A DNA stretch of 64,000 nucleotides from Candidatus Nitrosotenuis uzonensis (GCF_000723185.1 NZ_CBTY010000009.1:372001-436000), one strand, 5' to 3'; positions 17,511-26,990 are shown, counted from the first letter of the stretch. Translations and numbers: made by a program. Notes: generated by a model from the sequence alone, not told the origin.

Positions 17511-18568
17511 TGCAAAAAGTCACGCATTGCAAGAAGGAATTTAGAGTTCATGTCCTTGGTGCCGACCGTGACGCGCAGACACCCCTCGTGCTTGCCTATT
17601 CTGCCTAGCTTGCGAATCGATATTCCCTGCTCTAGTAAAGCAGTATAGATTCTCTTGTCGGCACCACGCGCATCAAAGAGCACAAAGTTTGCCTTGGAGT
17701 CAAACACATCAAAGGCGCCCGTTTCCCTCAGCTTTTTGATTATTCGCGCCCTCTCTGATTTTACAAGTGAGATTACTTCAGATATCTGATGCGATTTTTG
17801 CAGTGCGGCAATGCCGCCTTCTATTGCCATCGTGTTGATAGGATACGGATACTGCAGGACGCGCGAGAACACGTCGATGAATTTTTTGCTGGCAACCACA
17901 TATCCAAGGCGCAGTCCTGCCATGCCAAAGGATTTGGAGAACGTCCTTACGACTACCAGATTCTCAAACTTTTTTGTCATTGTTGCAACAGTATAGTCGG
18001 AAAATTCGCCGTACGCCTCATCTACTATCACAAGTCCGGAAAATCTCTTTATCAGATCAGAGATTTCCTCCTTTTTGAACTGGAACCCGGTGGGGTTGTT
18101 AGGAGAGTCAAGGTATAGAATGTCCGCATTTTTATAGCGCGATACGAAATCCTGTACGTTAAGCGTCATCTCTTTTGAGAACGGCACCTTGATTGTTGGA
18201 ATTTGATACAGCTTGCACCTTTCCTCAAAGAATCCAAATGTCGGATCCGATGTGAGAATCCTTGTCTTTTTTGAGGCAATGTTACAGAGTATTATGTCAA
18301 GAATTTGATCAGAGCCATTTCCTATACCTATCATGTTTGCAGGAACTTGGATGTATTTTGATAGTGCCGCAATGAGGCGCTCTGACTTGCCAAGCGGATA
18401 CTCTCTGATATCGGCGTTTTTCTTTGCAATATCGATTATCTCCTGTTGGAACTGTCTTGATACTGCAAAATTCTCATTAGAGTCTAGCTTGAGCACTCCC
18501 TGGTGGTATGCCGGCTTTTGGTATCCTTGCAGCTTTGATAGCTCATCAAGCCTCTTCTCAAAGCTCAT
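17507..18568 (-). CDS. hisC: Histidinol-phosphate aminotransferase
   Basis: PLP fold-type I aminotransferase, 353 residues: KLDSNENF N-terminus, GNGSDQILD, SPNNPTGFQF, VDEAYGEF and the PLP lysine in RTFSKSFGMAGLRLGY. It converts imidazole-acetol phosphate to histidinol phosphate. ATGA overlaps join it to hisD upstream and the HAD gene downstream. Confidence 0.95.
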   Translation of the reverse strand: MSFEKRLDELSKLQGYQKPAYHQGVLKLDSNENFAVSRQFQQEIIDIAKKNADIREYPLGKSERLIAALSKYIQVPANMIGIGNGSDQILDIILCNIASKKTRILTSDPTFGFFEERCKLYQIPTIKVPFSKEMTLNVQDFVSRYKNADILYLDSPNNPTGFQFKKEEISDLIKRFSGLVIVDEAYGEFSDYTVATMTKKFENLVVVRTFSKSFGMAGLRLGYVVASKKFIDVFSRVLQYPYPINTMAIEGGIAALQKSHQISEVISLVKSERARIIKKLRETGAFDVFDSKANFVLFDARGADKRIYTALLEQGISIRKLGRIGKHEGCLRVTVGTKDMNSKFLLAMRDFLQ

Positions 18569-19824
18569 AGCCTTTTCCTCACTGCCTCATAGTGGTTTGG
18601 CAGGTCTTCTGATTCTGCAAGTGTGCGCAAATTTTTCTCTATTTTCCTCAATGCCTGCCTTGATGACTCGACCGTAGTTTGTACTTTTACAAAGTCAAGA
18701 ACGGAAAGCGAGCCTCTGCTCCTGCCAAGTCTGTTGGTCGGAAGTATGTGGTTTGTTCCAAAAAGATAGTCGCTTGCAGACGAGGGAGTGTGGTTTCCCA
18801 CAAGCACAAGTCCTGCCGTGCTTATTTTGTCAGATATCTTTTTTGGATTTTTCGTCATTATTTGGAGGTGCTCGGGGGCAAGACGGTTTGCAAGATTTAT
18901 CATATCAGATTGGCTTTTGCATAATGCGATAAACCCGTTTTGTTCCAGGCTTTGCATTACTATCTTGCCCCGCCTTGCAGTAGGCACTTGTTTTTTTATT
19001 GACTGTTTTACCCTGTCTGCGAGTTTTTTTGATGTTGTAAGAAGAAAGCATACGGTGTCTGAGCTGTGCTCTGATTGAGATATCAGGTCTGCTGCCACGA
19101 TTTCAGGGTCTGCCATGTCATCAGCTATTATGCCAAGCTCTGTGGGTCCGGCAAGCATGTCAATTGATACCCTCTCAGAGACAAGGTGTTTTGCCGCGGT
19201 TACAAACGCACCGCCAGGTCCCACTATTTTGTCAACCTGTGGGATTGATTCTGTCCCGTATGCAAGTGCTGCAATTGCGTGCGCCCCACTCACCTTGAAT
19301 ATCATATCAGCCCCGCAAAGATCAGAGGCCACAAGCACCAGCGGATCTATCTTGCCTTGCCGGTTTGGAGGAGTGGCAACTATTACCTGCCCGACGCCTG
19401 CAATCTTTGCAGGTACAATCGACATTACAGCAGAGCTTGGGTACCTTGCAAGTCCGCCTGGAACGTAGCAGCCAACGCGGCCAAGCGGCACAAACGACTT
19501 TGCTATCTTGGTTCCACCAGATGCTATCTGGATTTTTTTTAGATGTTGTTTTAGTGTGGACTCTACCCTTGCAAGGTTTTTTCTTGCCATCTTTATCGCA
19601 TCAAGCTGATCCTCTGTGACATTTTTGTAGGCATCAGCGATTTCGCTTTTTGATACCCTAAGCGAGCTCAGGCTGACTTTGTTGAACTTTGACTCAAATT
19701 CCCTAAGTGCGGTATCTCCTTGCTGCCTTACCTTTTCGAGTATGGCTCTGACCTGTTTTAAGTCAGATATGGGCTCTTTTTGTCTTGCAAATGAATCGGG
19801 ATTTGTCACTTTGATGATTCTCAA
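18565..19824 (-). CDS. hisD: Histidinol dehydrogenase
   Basis: Zn-dependent four-electron NAD oxidation of histidinol to histidine, 419 residues. Recognised by GRVGCYVPGG, IVGPGGAFVTAAKHLV, DMLAGPTELGIIAD, DLISQSEHS and the late APEHLQI and HTPSSASDYLFGTNHILPT zinc and active-site blocks. The start is TTG (19822-19824), sharing TTGA with the hisG stop. Confidence 0.95.
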   Translation of the reverse strand: MRIIKVTNPDSFARQKEPISDLKQVRAILEKVRQQGDTALREFESKFNKVSLSSLRVSKSEIADAYKNVTEDQLDAIKMARKNLARVESTLKQHLKKIQIASGGTKIAKSFVPLGRVGCYVPGGLARYPSSAVMSIVPAKIAGVGQVIVATPPNRQGKIDPLVLVASDLCGADMIFKVSGAHAIAALAYGTESIPQVDKIVGPGGAFVTAAKHLVSERVSIDMLAGPTELGIIADDMADPEIVAADLISQSEHSSDTVCFLLTTSKKLADRVKQSIKKQVPTARRGKIVMQSLEQNGFIALCKSQSDMINLANRLAPEHLQIMTKNPKKISDKISTAGLVLVGNHTPSSASDYLFGTNHILPTNRLGRSRGSLSVLDFVKVQTTVESSRQALRKIEKNLRTLAESEDLPNHYEAVRKRL

Positions 19825-20798
19825 TTTTCTTCATCACGTTTTATCTCCTCAAGCTCCAGAATTTGCCTTGGCTCGTGAACTACAAGGCCCTGTGCTATCT
19901 TGCGCAGCTTTGGAATCATCTTGTGAAATTCTGATTTTGGCACTACCGTGTTTATCCCGTACCATCCCTTGGCGCTCAGCGGGCTGACGGTGGGATTTTT
20001 CAGCGACGGTAAACTAGATAATAGTTTTGAGAGGTTTTTTTCCTCCACGTTAAGGTAGATGTGCAGGAACTTTCTTCCCTGGACTGCCCCCCTCATTACG
20101 GTAACAATATCGTAGATTTTCTCTCGCTTTTCCTTGTCCTTGAGTGCTTTCTTGTTTGCAATAAGGTGCGCCGTCGACTCTAGCACTGTCTCTACTATTT
20201 TTAGCTGGTTTTGCTCCAGCGTGGTTCCAGTCTCTGTCACATCCATTATTGCGTCTACTGCATCCGGCGGCTTTGCCTCCGTGGCGCCAAACGAGAGGTG
20301 TATCTGGACACTCTTGTTTGCTCCTATTCTCAACCAGGGCGTCACAATCTGAGGATCCTTGCTTCCAAAATATTTCTTGTAAGAGTTTTGTTGTTTAATG
20401 TATTTTGATGCGGTGGTAAGATACTCTGATGAAATCCTAAGAATCTTTTTTTGCTTTGCATACGAGGCGATCATCTCATCAAGGGATTTGAACTTGTAAG
20501 AGTCTGGAATTGCAATTACTAGCCTTATTCTGCCATATTCCAAATCCAAGAGGGGTTGAACGTCCGACTTTGTCTCCCCTATCCAGTCCTTGCCGGTAAT
20601 GCCGACATCATACAGTCCGTCAGATACAAAGGTCGGAATCTCCTGTGGCCGGAGCATCTTTACTGCTATGTCAGGATCATCAAGTGTCACAATGTAGGTC
20701 CGGCTCTTTCTTTTTACCTTGGTCCAAGATTTTTCCATTAGTGAGAAAGTTGCCTCCTCAAGGCTTCCCTTTGGTATTGCAAACTTGACCTTGGCCAT
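19821..20798 (-). CDS. hisG: ATP phosphoribosyltransferase, long form
   Basis: First and feedback-regulated step of histidine synthesis. From ATG 20796-20798 the product is 325 residues: KVKFAIPKGSLEEAT, VSDGLYDVGITGKDW, DAIMDVTETGTTLEQN (PRPP loop), then a C-terminal ACT-like domain (about residues 225-300) typical of the long, HisZ-independent form that binds histidine. A longer frame to 20924 is rejected because the TATA (20821-20828) is centred 26 nt before this ATG. It is the first gene of the his operon. Confidence 0.95.
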   Translation of the reverse strand: MAKVKFAIPKGSLEEATFSLMEKSWTKVKRKSRTYIVTLDDPDIAVKMLRPQEIPTFVSDGLYDVGITGKDWIGETKSDVQPLLDLEYGRIRLVIAIPDSYKFKSLDEMIASYAKQKKILRISSEYLTTASKYIKQQNSYKKYFGSKDPQIVTPWLRIGANKSVQIHLSFGATEAKPPDAVDAIMDVTETGTTLEQNQLKIVETVLESTAHLIANKKALKDKEKREKIYDIVTVMRGAVQGRKFLHIYLNVEEKNLSKLLSSLPSLKNPTVSPLSAKGWYGINTVVPKSEFHKMIPKLRKIAQGLVVHEPRQILELEEIKRDEEN

Positions 20799-20820
20799 GC
20801 TTTGTGTGTCATTTGGCATT

Positions 20821-20828
20821 CTATAAAC
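20821..20828 (-). promoter_or_regulatory. TATA box of the his operon
   Basis: Minus-strand GTTTATAG, centred 26 nt upstream of the hisG ATG, gives a leaderless operon mRNA. No leader peptide or attenuator can be seen. Confidence 0.6.
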
Positions 20829-20947
20829 AAAGCGACTTTGAGATTTTGCAGATAGTCTCATCTTCCCCACAGGCAGTGCAAAATATAGCATTGCTCTGGA
20901 TTTACTGAAATTAGATGATTCCACGGACTTGTCCAGTAATGGTTAGC

Positions 20948-22174
20948 CTACCAGCTCTTGGCATATTGAATTTGTCTCTTTGAGAGCGTATCGATTTTCA
21001 CGCCCATTGACTTTAGCGCATCAAGTGCTACCGCATTGTCGATTTCTTGTCGGACCCCATGCACAAGGCTGCGCATTTTTTTGCCGTTTTTTACAAGATG
21101 CAATATACATCTGATCTGGTTTGAAAAAGACAGTGCCATCACCTCCGGCGGATGCCCTTCGGCTGCAACCAGATTTGCTACTCGTCCCTTTGCCACAAGG
21201 TAGAGCTTCCTGCCGCCAAGCGTGCACTCGTCCAGATTGGGTCTTGCCTGCCTTGTCTTTTTGCCAAGTAAAAACCGCGTATCAATTTCCACGTCAAAAT
21301 GTCCAACATTTGCAAGTATTGCTCCGTTTTTCATCTGTAACATGTGCTCTTTTCTTATGACATCACTCATGCCAGTACACGTAATGAAAATGTCTCCAAG
21401 TTTGGAGGCTTTCTTCATAGTGAGCACCTCAAATCCATCCATATGAGCTTCGAGTGCCTTTATTGGATCTACTTCGGTGACAAGTATTTTGGCGCCCATG
21501 CCTGCGCATCTTTGTGCTACTCCCTTGCCGAGCCATCCATACCCGCATACGACCACTTTTTTTGATGCCAAAAGCACGCCTGCGCTCCTTAGCAACGCGT
21601 CTACTGTGGACTGACCCGTGCCATACCTGTTATCGAACATCATCTTTGTCCTTGCATTGTTCACTGCAATTATCGGATACCTGAGCTTTCCTTTCTTTTG
21701 CATTGCCAGATATCTTGTGATTCCAGTAGTGGTCTCTTCTGTTGCTCCAAGTATGTGCAGTTTGCTGAATCTTCCAAAGTGAGCCTTTGCATTAAGGTCG
21801 CCCCCATCATCGATTATTATATCAGGCTTGTGAGAAAGTGCCATATTCTGGCACCAGTCATACTCTGTTTTTGACTGGTCGGACCAGGCGTAAACTGTTA
21901 TTCCCTCGGAGTGTAAAAATGCCGCTACGTCATCTTGTGTGGTAAGCGGATTTCCTCCGCTTGCGATAACGTTTGCGCCAAGACTCTTGATTCCCATAAG
22001 GAGTACTGAGGTCTCTTTTGTAAGCTGTAGCGAAGAGGCAATCGTGTATCCTTGGAGCGGCTTTTTTCTGGCTAGTTCTGAGATCGAGTGTTCCAGTATT
22101 TTCATGTGCGATTTTGCCCAAAAATATGAGGATCTGCCATGATCTGCAAGAGAGTAATCCTTGATTTTGCTCAA
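20948..22174 (-). CDS. ahcY: Adenosylhomocysteinase
   Basis: NAD-dependent hydrolysis of S-adenosylhomocysteine to adenosine and homocysteine, keeping methylation going. The 408-residue protein has LLMGIKSLGANV, DDGGD, EETTTGITR, NNARTKMMFDNRYGTGQS, the NAD loop VCGYGWLGKGVA and NVGHFDVEID. The start is TTG (22172-22174), as an in-frame stop lies just upstream and the resulting MSKIKDYSLADHG fits the family. It works in the same cycle as the methionine adenosyltransferase at 44.7 kb. Confidence 0.94.
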   Translation of the reverse strand: MSKIKDYSLADHGRSSYFWAKSHMKILEHSISELARKKPLQGYTIASSLQLTKETSVLLMGIKSLGANVIASGGNPLTTQDDVAAFLHSEGITVYAWSDQSKTEYDWCQNMALSHKPDIIIDDGGDLNAKAHFGRFSKLHILGATEETTTGITRYLAMQKKGKLRYPIIAVNNARTKMMFDNRYGTGQSTVDALLRSAGVLLASKKVVVCGYGWLGKGVAQRCAGMGAKILVTEVDPIKALEAHMDGFEVLTMKKASKLGDIFITCTGMSDVIRKEHMLQMKNGAILANVGHFDVEIDTRFLLGKKTRQARPNLDECTLGGRKLYLVAKGRVANLVAAEGHPPEVMALSFSNQIRCILHLVKNGKKMRSLVHGVRQEIDNAVALDALKSMGVKIDTLSKRQIQYAKSW

Positions 22175-22254
22175 TGATACTAGCTATGCAGTCTTGAAAA
22201 TAACGATTCTGCAAGTATAGAGTAAAAATAGCGCCTCCACAGCCCCTACAGTAA

Positions 22255-22326
22255 GGGCTGGTGGCTTAGTGGTATAGCGCTGCATTCGCAATGCAGAAGT
22301 CGAGGGTTCAATTCCCTCCCAGTCCA
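22255..22326 (+). tRNA. tRNA-Ala, anticodon CGC
   Basis: A 72-nt cloverleaf. The acceptor stem GGGCTGG pairs with CCAGTCC and includes the G3-U70 wobble that marks tRNA-Ala. The anticodon stem CTGCA/TGCAG encloses the loop TTCGCAA (anticodon CGC, reading GCG). The T arm is GAGGG-TTCAATT-CCCTC and the discriminator is A. No intron and no encoded CCA. It borders the A+T-rich island downstream; no second copy of its 3' end was seen. Confidence 0.95.
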
Positions 22327-22407
22327 CTAGGTAACTTTTTTGTGTTACAAATGAACTACTGATTTCTAATACTATAAACTTAAAAAATTCAAATACGATG
22401 TACTTAC

Positions 22408-23586
22408 GTGGTTTGGTTTAGATATAAAACGAATGAATTAAGATTCTTCCAGAAAAAATCAACTGTAAAATTCATAAAAAGATTTCAGAAAAACGGCACA
22501 CCAAACATAGAATATTTTGGTGCAGGAATGTATGCAAATTATCTTTATGAGCCTATAAGAAAAACCATACAACTTTGTGAGATATATCCAAACCTAGTTG
22601 AAAATAAAATGACATTAAATCACATAATAACTGATGAAAGTAGATCATTTGAAATTTACAAACAAGCTGGAACCGATAATATTCGGTTAGCAGTTAGATC
22701 AAGTATAGACGATATTGAAGGATTTGTCAAAGCATTAAATGTTGATTATGAAAAGAAAAATGAAAAAATACTTCCAATATCAGATGAAGTAAGCGACATA
22801 ACTAATGAAGAATATTGCTTTTTTGATTTTGAGCTTGTACGACAGTTTAATTTTACAATTTTAGCTAAAAACCAGCAGCCAATAATAGATAAACTGATTC
22901 AGGCTATGACAGCAAACAGAAACTCCGGAATTATGATTCAGTTTGTTTTTACGAAATCTTTGAACTGGAATAAAATTGCAGAAACCACTGCAGAAAACCT
23001 AAGTAGATATTTGAAAGATGCTGAAAAAAAGAAAATAAAGACGTCAATTAATGGGTTCGGTCCTTATCTTATTCCAAGATTAGTTTTGAAAGAATATCCA
23101 AACCATAATGAACTTGCTTCATCGGCATACCAGATAGGTAAAAAAATTGAAAAGATGTATCATTTGAAAGCAAGCTCAACCCCATACACATTAGCGATAA
23201 GAGGAATGATCAGAGGAAAAAGAACAGAAATACAGAATACATTACAAAACATATCATCTGTTTTTGCTTCTTTAGAATTTGTTGGTGATTCTCTTAATTG
23301 CTTCGTTTATGACATTGATTACGATAGGGGAATATCATGGATTGAAAATAATTCTATAATCAGCGATTATTCTATGAGAATTTTAAAGGAAAATTCAGAT
23401 ATGTGGTCAGATATGCGATGGGGCAAGGGACGAGATTTTGTACCATTTTTATGTTTAACAGCAGAGGAATTTCCTGTTTTTGTATCCATGCCAACAGATC
23501 CTACACTTCCATTATCATATAGGCGCAAGACATTAAGAGGATTAAGTCACGATAAGTTTGTTTTTAGATTAGGAATTCCAATTTAA
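22408..23586 (+). CDS. Probable N-terminal half of a conjugation-type ATPase
   Basis: A 392-residue protein from GTG 22408, A+T-rich and Lys/Ile/Asn-rich, with no transmembrane helix or Walker motif. The overall layout (alpha/beta core, FTILAKNQQPIIDKLIQAM, IMIQFVFTKSLNW, and the ending LTAEEFPVFVSMPTDPTLPLSYRR) resembles the region that precedes the ATPase core in VirB4/HerA-like conjugation proteins, where a similar 'TEEL..L.HFP' block comes before the P-loop. Its neighbour, convergent and 25 bases away, is exactly such an ATPase core lacking this part. The assignment is by pattern only; it may be an unrelated island protein. Confidence 0.5.
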   Translation: MVWFRYKTNELRFFQKKSTVKFIKRFQKNGTPNIEYFGAGMYANYLYEPIRKTIQLCEIYPNLVENKMTLNHIITDESRSFEIYKQAGTDNIRLAVRSSIDDIEGFVKALNVDYEKKNEKILPISDEVSDITNEEYCFFDFELVRQFNFTILAKNQQPIIDKLIQAMTANRNSGIMIQFVFTKSLNWNKIAETTAENLSRYLKDAEKKKIKTSINGFGPYLIPRLVLKEYPNHNELASSAYQIGKKIEKMYHLKASSTPYTLAIRGMIRGKRTEIQNTLQNISSVFASLEFVGDSLNCFVYDIDYDRGISWIENNSIISDYSMRILKENSDMWSDMRWGKGRDFVPFLCLTAEEFPVFVSMPTDPTLPLSYRRKTLRGLSHDKFVFRLGIPI

Positions 23587-23611
23587 AAAATCAGATTAAG
23601 AATGAAATGAA

Positions 23612-25555
23612 TTAATCTACATGAAATATTTTGACTTTGTCATATTCTGATCCTAATTTTGACTTTATTTTTTGTAATCTGTCAGTAGTTTTTGCCCACA
23701 CATGACATTCAGAAAATCCTAACTCTTTCCATTTTATCATATTAAATCGTACTTGTTCCGGATGACTGCTTATTTCAGATCTGGATTCAATTTCTACGGA
23801 TATAGCAATGTTGTTATCATAATCATATGCAACCATATCACTCATTGTTTTATTTTGCCTATTTTGATTTGCTATAACAATAAAAAATCGTTTATTCAAA
23901 TAATACTGATGTGCCGCTTTTGCTACTTGTGCTACATCAGTAGCATAACCAATAACATCAAATGATACTGTAAAGTATGTATTAATTGCTTTTAATGAAA
24001 GTGAGTATTTTCTAACTATTGTACTGCCTTGCTTTCTCAGCATTACTGTATCTATCAATCCTTCTGCTATGAGCGACTGAATTATTGCTTTAGTTTTGTT
24101 TCTATTAGTGCTTTTTGTAGCTTCAACAATTTCAGTAATAATACCATTTTGTTTTTTAAGGAATAGCAGGATTTCCCATTCATCTTTATTTCTATATGGT
24201 GCAGAAAGTTGTTTCATCCATTCTGTTTTTATAGTATGTTTAAAGGAAAAATCAGATCTTATTATGTTATTGTTATGTTGTACTGTCATTTTTTCAATAA
24301 AACAATTTGTTTCTGCATTATCAAGTAATAATTCTGGAGGAGGATCTAGTTTTAGCTGTATAGGCGTACTTTGTTGTTGACCAAAAGGAGGTCTAGTTTT
24401 TGCGGTAAATACGTAATCAGGTTGAGTTGCAATTTGATCTGTTAATTCTATTATAAAATGAGGATCTATAATTTTTGCAATCTTACCTGCATCTAATCCT
24501 GAAACTCGACCAAAAAATTGAGTAGCTGTATTTCCAACTATGATTTCCAAAAGGCTTTCATTAATTTGTGATAAATTTTGATGCGATAAAATTAATCCCA
24601 AATTATAAGATCTGGCCTGAGAGAGCATTGTGGTAATGATTGATAGATCTTTAATTTTTTGGAATTCGTCCAAGGCCAGTAAAACGAGCGAACGTTCTTG
24701 TTGTTTAATTTGGGTTGCTCTATATTGTACCATAAACCAAATTTTTAACACCACAGCCATAATTGCCATACTGTGCACATGTTTTGGAGTTTCGGTGTCA
24801 GAAATGCGAAAAATGGTGATTTGTCCTGGAGAAAGTATTTTTTCAAAATCTATATTTGTGGATGTAACATCAAACCTTTTTTTGAGATAATTATCTGTTG
24901 CAAACATTTCAAATCTGTTTAATAGTGGAGCCCACACATCTTTTGATAGAACGGAAATTGATGATAATGCTTGTCGTATCTCTAAATTAGATAATTTTGT
25001 ATACGGAGTGAGAATTTTATCTAAAGCGTATTTACCATCATTTTGCAGACGTACTATTAAACTATAAAGATCAGTAATTGATGGAGCATTAGTATTTGAA
25101 TAGAGATAAAATAATAAAAGTCGCAAGATTCGTTCCATTTGCACATATGTCTGCGGTTGTGAATAAAATTCCTTGAACATTTCGACAGCATGTCCTACCA
25201 TTCTACTTACTACAGAATCTCTATCTTCTAAATTATGCTTAGGTAATTCTAACAAATTAATTGTAAAATCAGTATGATTCAGATCGAAAAATTGAACTTG
25301 ATCATTATCAAATGATTTTTTACTACATTGACGTAAAAATAAATTAGCATCTTCATCTTTTACATCAATGTAGATTAAAGAACTTGATAGTAACTTACTA
25401 TGATTTGCTTCTTCTAAATGTTTGTACAAATTTCTAATTAGTGAAGTTTTTCCACTTCCTGTACCACCTAATACATATACATGTCTCGATAGATCTTCTG
25501 GTGCAATCCCAATTACATTATCTCTCAACATATTAGAAAGATTGCCAAATTCCAT
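23612..25555 (-). CDS. HerA/VirB4/TraG-type P-loop ATPase with C-terminal HTH and nuclease-like domain
   Basis: A 647-residue DNA-translocase-like ATPase. It begins almost at the core: NVIGIAPEDLSRHVYVLGGTGSGKTS (Walker A near residue 35), Walker B LVLLALDEFQKI (near 290), and sensor-like LILSHQNLSQI. After about residue 450 comes a winged-helix segment (GIITEIVEATKSTNRNKTKAIIQSLIAEGLID). The end carries SDMVAYDYDNNIAISVEIES, which fits a restriction-endonuclease-like fold with a D...ExE pattern, the usual Lys replaced. The ATG at 25555 is preferred over TTG 25558. Typical of integrative or conjugative elements; it may pump or process DNA. Confidence 0.78.
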   Translation of the reverse strand: MEFGNLSNMLRDNVIGIAPEDLSRHVYVLGGTGSGKTSLIRNLYKHLEEANHSKLLSSSLIYIDVKDEDANLFLRQCSKKSFDNDQVQFFDLNHTDFTINLLELPKHNLEDRDSVVSRMVGHAVEMFKEFYSQPQTYVQMERILRLLLFYLYSNTNAPSITDLYSLIVRLQNDGKYALDKILTPYTKLSNLEIRQALSSISVLSKDVWAPLLNRFEMFATDNYLKKRFDVTSTNIDFEKILSPGQITIFRISDTETPKHVHSMAIMAVVLKIWFMVQYRATQIKQQERSLVLLALDEFQKIKDLSIITTMLSQARSYNLGLILSHQNLSQINESLLEIIVGNTATQFFGRVSGLDAGKIAKIIDPHFIIELTDQIATQPDYVFTAKTRPPFGQQQSTPIQLKLDPPPELLLDNAETNCFIEKMTVQHNNNIIRSDFSFKHTIKTEWMKQLSAPYRNKDEWEILLFLKKQNGIITEIVEATKSTNRNKTKAIIQSLIAEGLIDTVMLRKQGSTIVRKYSLSLKAINTYFTVSFDVIGYATDVAQVAKAAHQYYLNKRFFIVIANQNRQNKTMSDMVAYDYDNNIAISVEIESRSEISSHPEQVRFNMIKWKELGFSECHVWAKTTDRLQKIKSKLGSEYDKVKIFHVD

Positions 25556-25702
25556 CAATTACATATAACGTGGCATACAAAAAAATAATTCGGTAATTAA
25601 TAAAGACTATCAGAGATTCTGATAACATTACTATCCTTTTATAATAGAGTATGAAGATCGTCTAGAGAGAAGATCATCTTTTTATGCAATATTACAGATT
25701 TT

Positions 25703-26683
25703 ATGCAAGTGGTATGGAAATTATTTTGGAAACCATTAACAATCATAAAATCAATTAAATCTACAATTACAGGTCATAAAAAACTTAAAAGATATTCTAT
25801 TGGTTTTTTGTTTGCGATATTAGCAGCAATATTAGGCGCCATGGCTGATGTCTTACCAAAGCCAATATTAGAAGGAAATGCTTCTTTCTCAGGATTAAAT
25901 CCAATCGCTATGGTAGCAATTATCTATTTGTTAAATAGTATCATGTTCACTGGATTGCTACCTAAAAAGAATCCAGTAAATGAAGTCGGAATAAGAAACT
26001 TTTTACTATTGATCATTATTGGCGTTACAGAAATCATTGCTACAACCATATTCTATTTAGGTCTGAAGAACACTAGCGCTGTAAATTCGGCAATACTTGG
26101 TAATAGCGATATAATTTTTACATCAATTATAGCTACAATTATTTTTAGAGAAGCATTACAGAGAAAAGAATATTTTTCATATTCAACAATATTATGTGGC
26201 TCAATTATAATTCCAGTATACATTGATTTAGCCGCAAACAACTATCAGATATCACAGTTTGTTTATGGCGATTTTTTGATTATATTTGCAGGTTTGTTTT
26301 ATGGAATTGAAATGAATGTATACAGATATTTGAGCGACAAAATAGATGCTAAACGAATTTTACAGATAATATCATTTGTAGGTGGCATTGTGACTATTTC
26401 ACTAGTCTTTTTATTACAAATTCCATTAGAATTCGAATTTGAATATATGCCAACTATACTAATTTCAGGTATGCTAGGCATAGGCATATCTGTGCTATTC
26501 ATAGTAGTTGCAATCAAAAATATTGGAGCAGTAAGGACGATTCTGATTTTTTCAACTACAACATTGTTTGGAATTATTTTTTCACATATTATTTTAAATG
26601 AAAAAATAATATCTCTTCATCTAATTGCATTTGTAATGGTTTTCATCGGAATAATACTATTAAGAACAAAAATGACGGATTAA
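25703..26683 (+). CDS. DMT-superfamily (EamA) transporter
   Basis: A 326-residue integral membrane protein with about ten hydrophobic helices in two repeats of five (the second starts near GDFLIIFAGLFYGIE), typical of EamA/DMT exporters or metabolite carriers. The N-terminus adds a basic stretch of about 30 residues. Substrate unknown. It is A+T-rich like its island neighbours and divergent from the ATPase gene; a TATA-like element lies in the 144-bp spacer. Confidence 0.82.
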   Translation: MQVVWKLFWKPLTIIKSIKSTITGHKKLKRYSIGFLFAILAAILGAMADVLPKPILEGNASFSGLNPIAMVAIIYLLNSIMFTGLLPKKNPVNEVGIRNFLLLIIIGVTEIIATTIFYLGLKNTSAVNSAILGNSDIIFTSIIATIIFREALQRKEYFSYSTILCGSIIIPVYIDLAANNYQISQFVYGDFLIIFAGLFYGIEMNVYRYLSDKIDAKRILQIISFVGGIVTISLVFLLQIPLEFEFEYMPTILISGMLGIGISVLFIVVAIKNIGAVRTILIFSTTTLFGIIFSHIILNEKIISLHLIAFVMVFIGIILLRTKMTD

Positions 26684-26723
26684 TTATACATCCCAGTTAT
26701 GTAAAAATCATATTCAAAAAATT

Positions 26724-26915
26724 TTAAAAAATGACAATAGTGACTATTAAAAATATTACATTACTGATTAAGATAATAAATTCATCTTTTGTAAATCTTC
26801 TTCCATCATTTAGATGCTTTTCTTTGAAATGTTGTGCAAGATTTTTTGGTGCAACGAGTTCATTACAACATTTCCACTTTTTTGGCGTACTTTCATTTGC
26901 TCTGTTTTGTTTCAA
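26724..26915 (-). CDS. Small zinc-finger protein with C-terminal membrane helix
   Basis: A 63-residue protein: basic N-terminus, a variant finger KCCNELVAPKNLAQHFKEKH (Cys-Cys, His-x4-His) and a C-terminal hydrophobic helix IILISNVIFLIVTIVIF. The only possible start is TTG 26913-26915, immediately after a TATA-rich palindrome that could be its promoter. It may be a membrane-tethered DNA- or protein-binding factor of the island. Unrecognised family. Confidence 0.5.
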   Translation of the reverse strand: MKQNRANESTPKKWKCCNELVAPKNLAQHFKEKHLNDGRRFTKDEFIILISNVIFLIVTIVIF

Positions 26916-26920
26916 TTTTA

Positions 26921-26946
26921 ATATAGTATAATATATTATACTATAT
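26921..26946. repeat. 26-bp perfect palindrome of A/T with two G/C pairs
   Basis: Positions 26921-26946 equal their own reverse complement over all 26 bases (half-site ATATAGTATAATA). It contains TATA elements on both strands and lies between the zinc-finger gene and the AbrB-like microprotein gene, which diverge. It could be a shared promoter/operator or a replication/integration site of the island. Confidence 0.7.
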
Positions 26947-26990
26947 CAATATAGTGTCATATATTATACATATAATTTTTAAAACAAATA

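Noticed and set aside
20799-20924. 42-residue N-terminal extension of HisG
   Set aside because: The TATA box lies inside this extension and HisG proteins start at the AKVKFAIPKG block.
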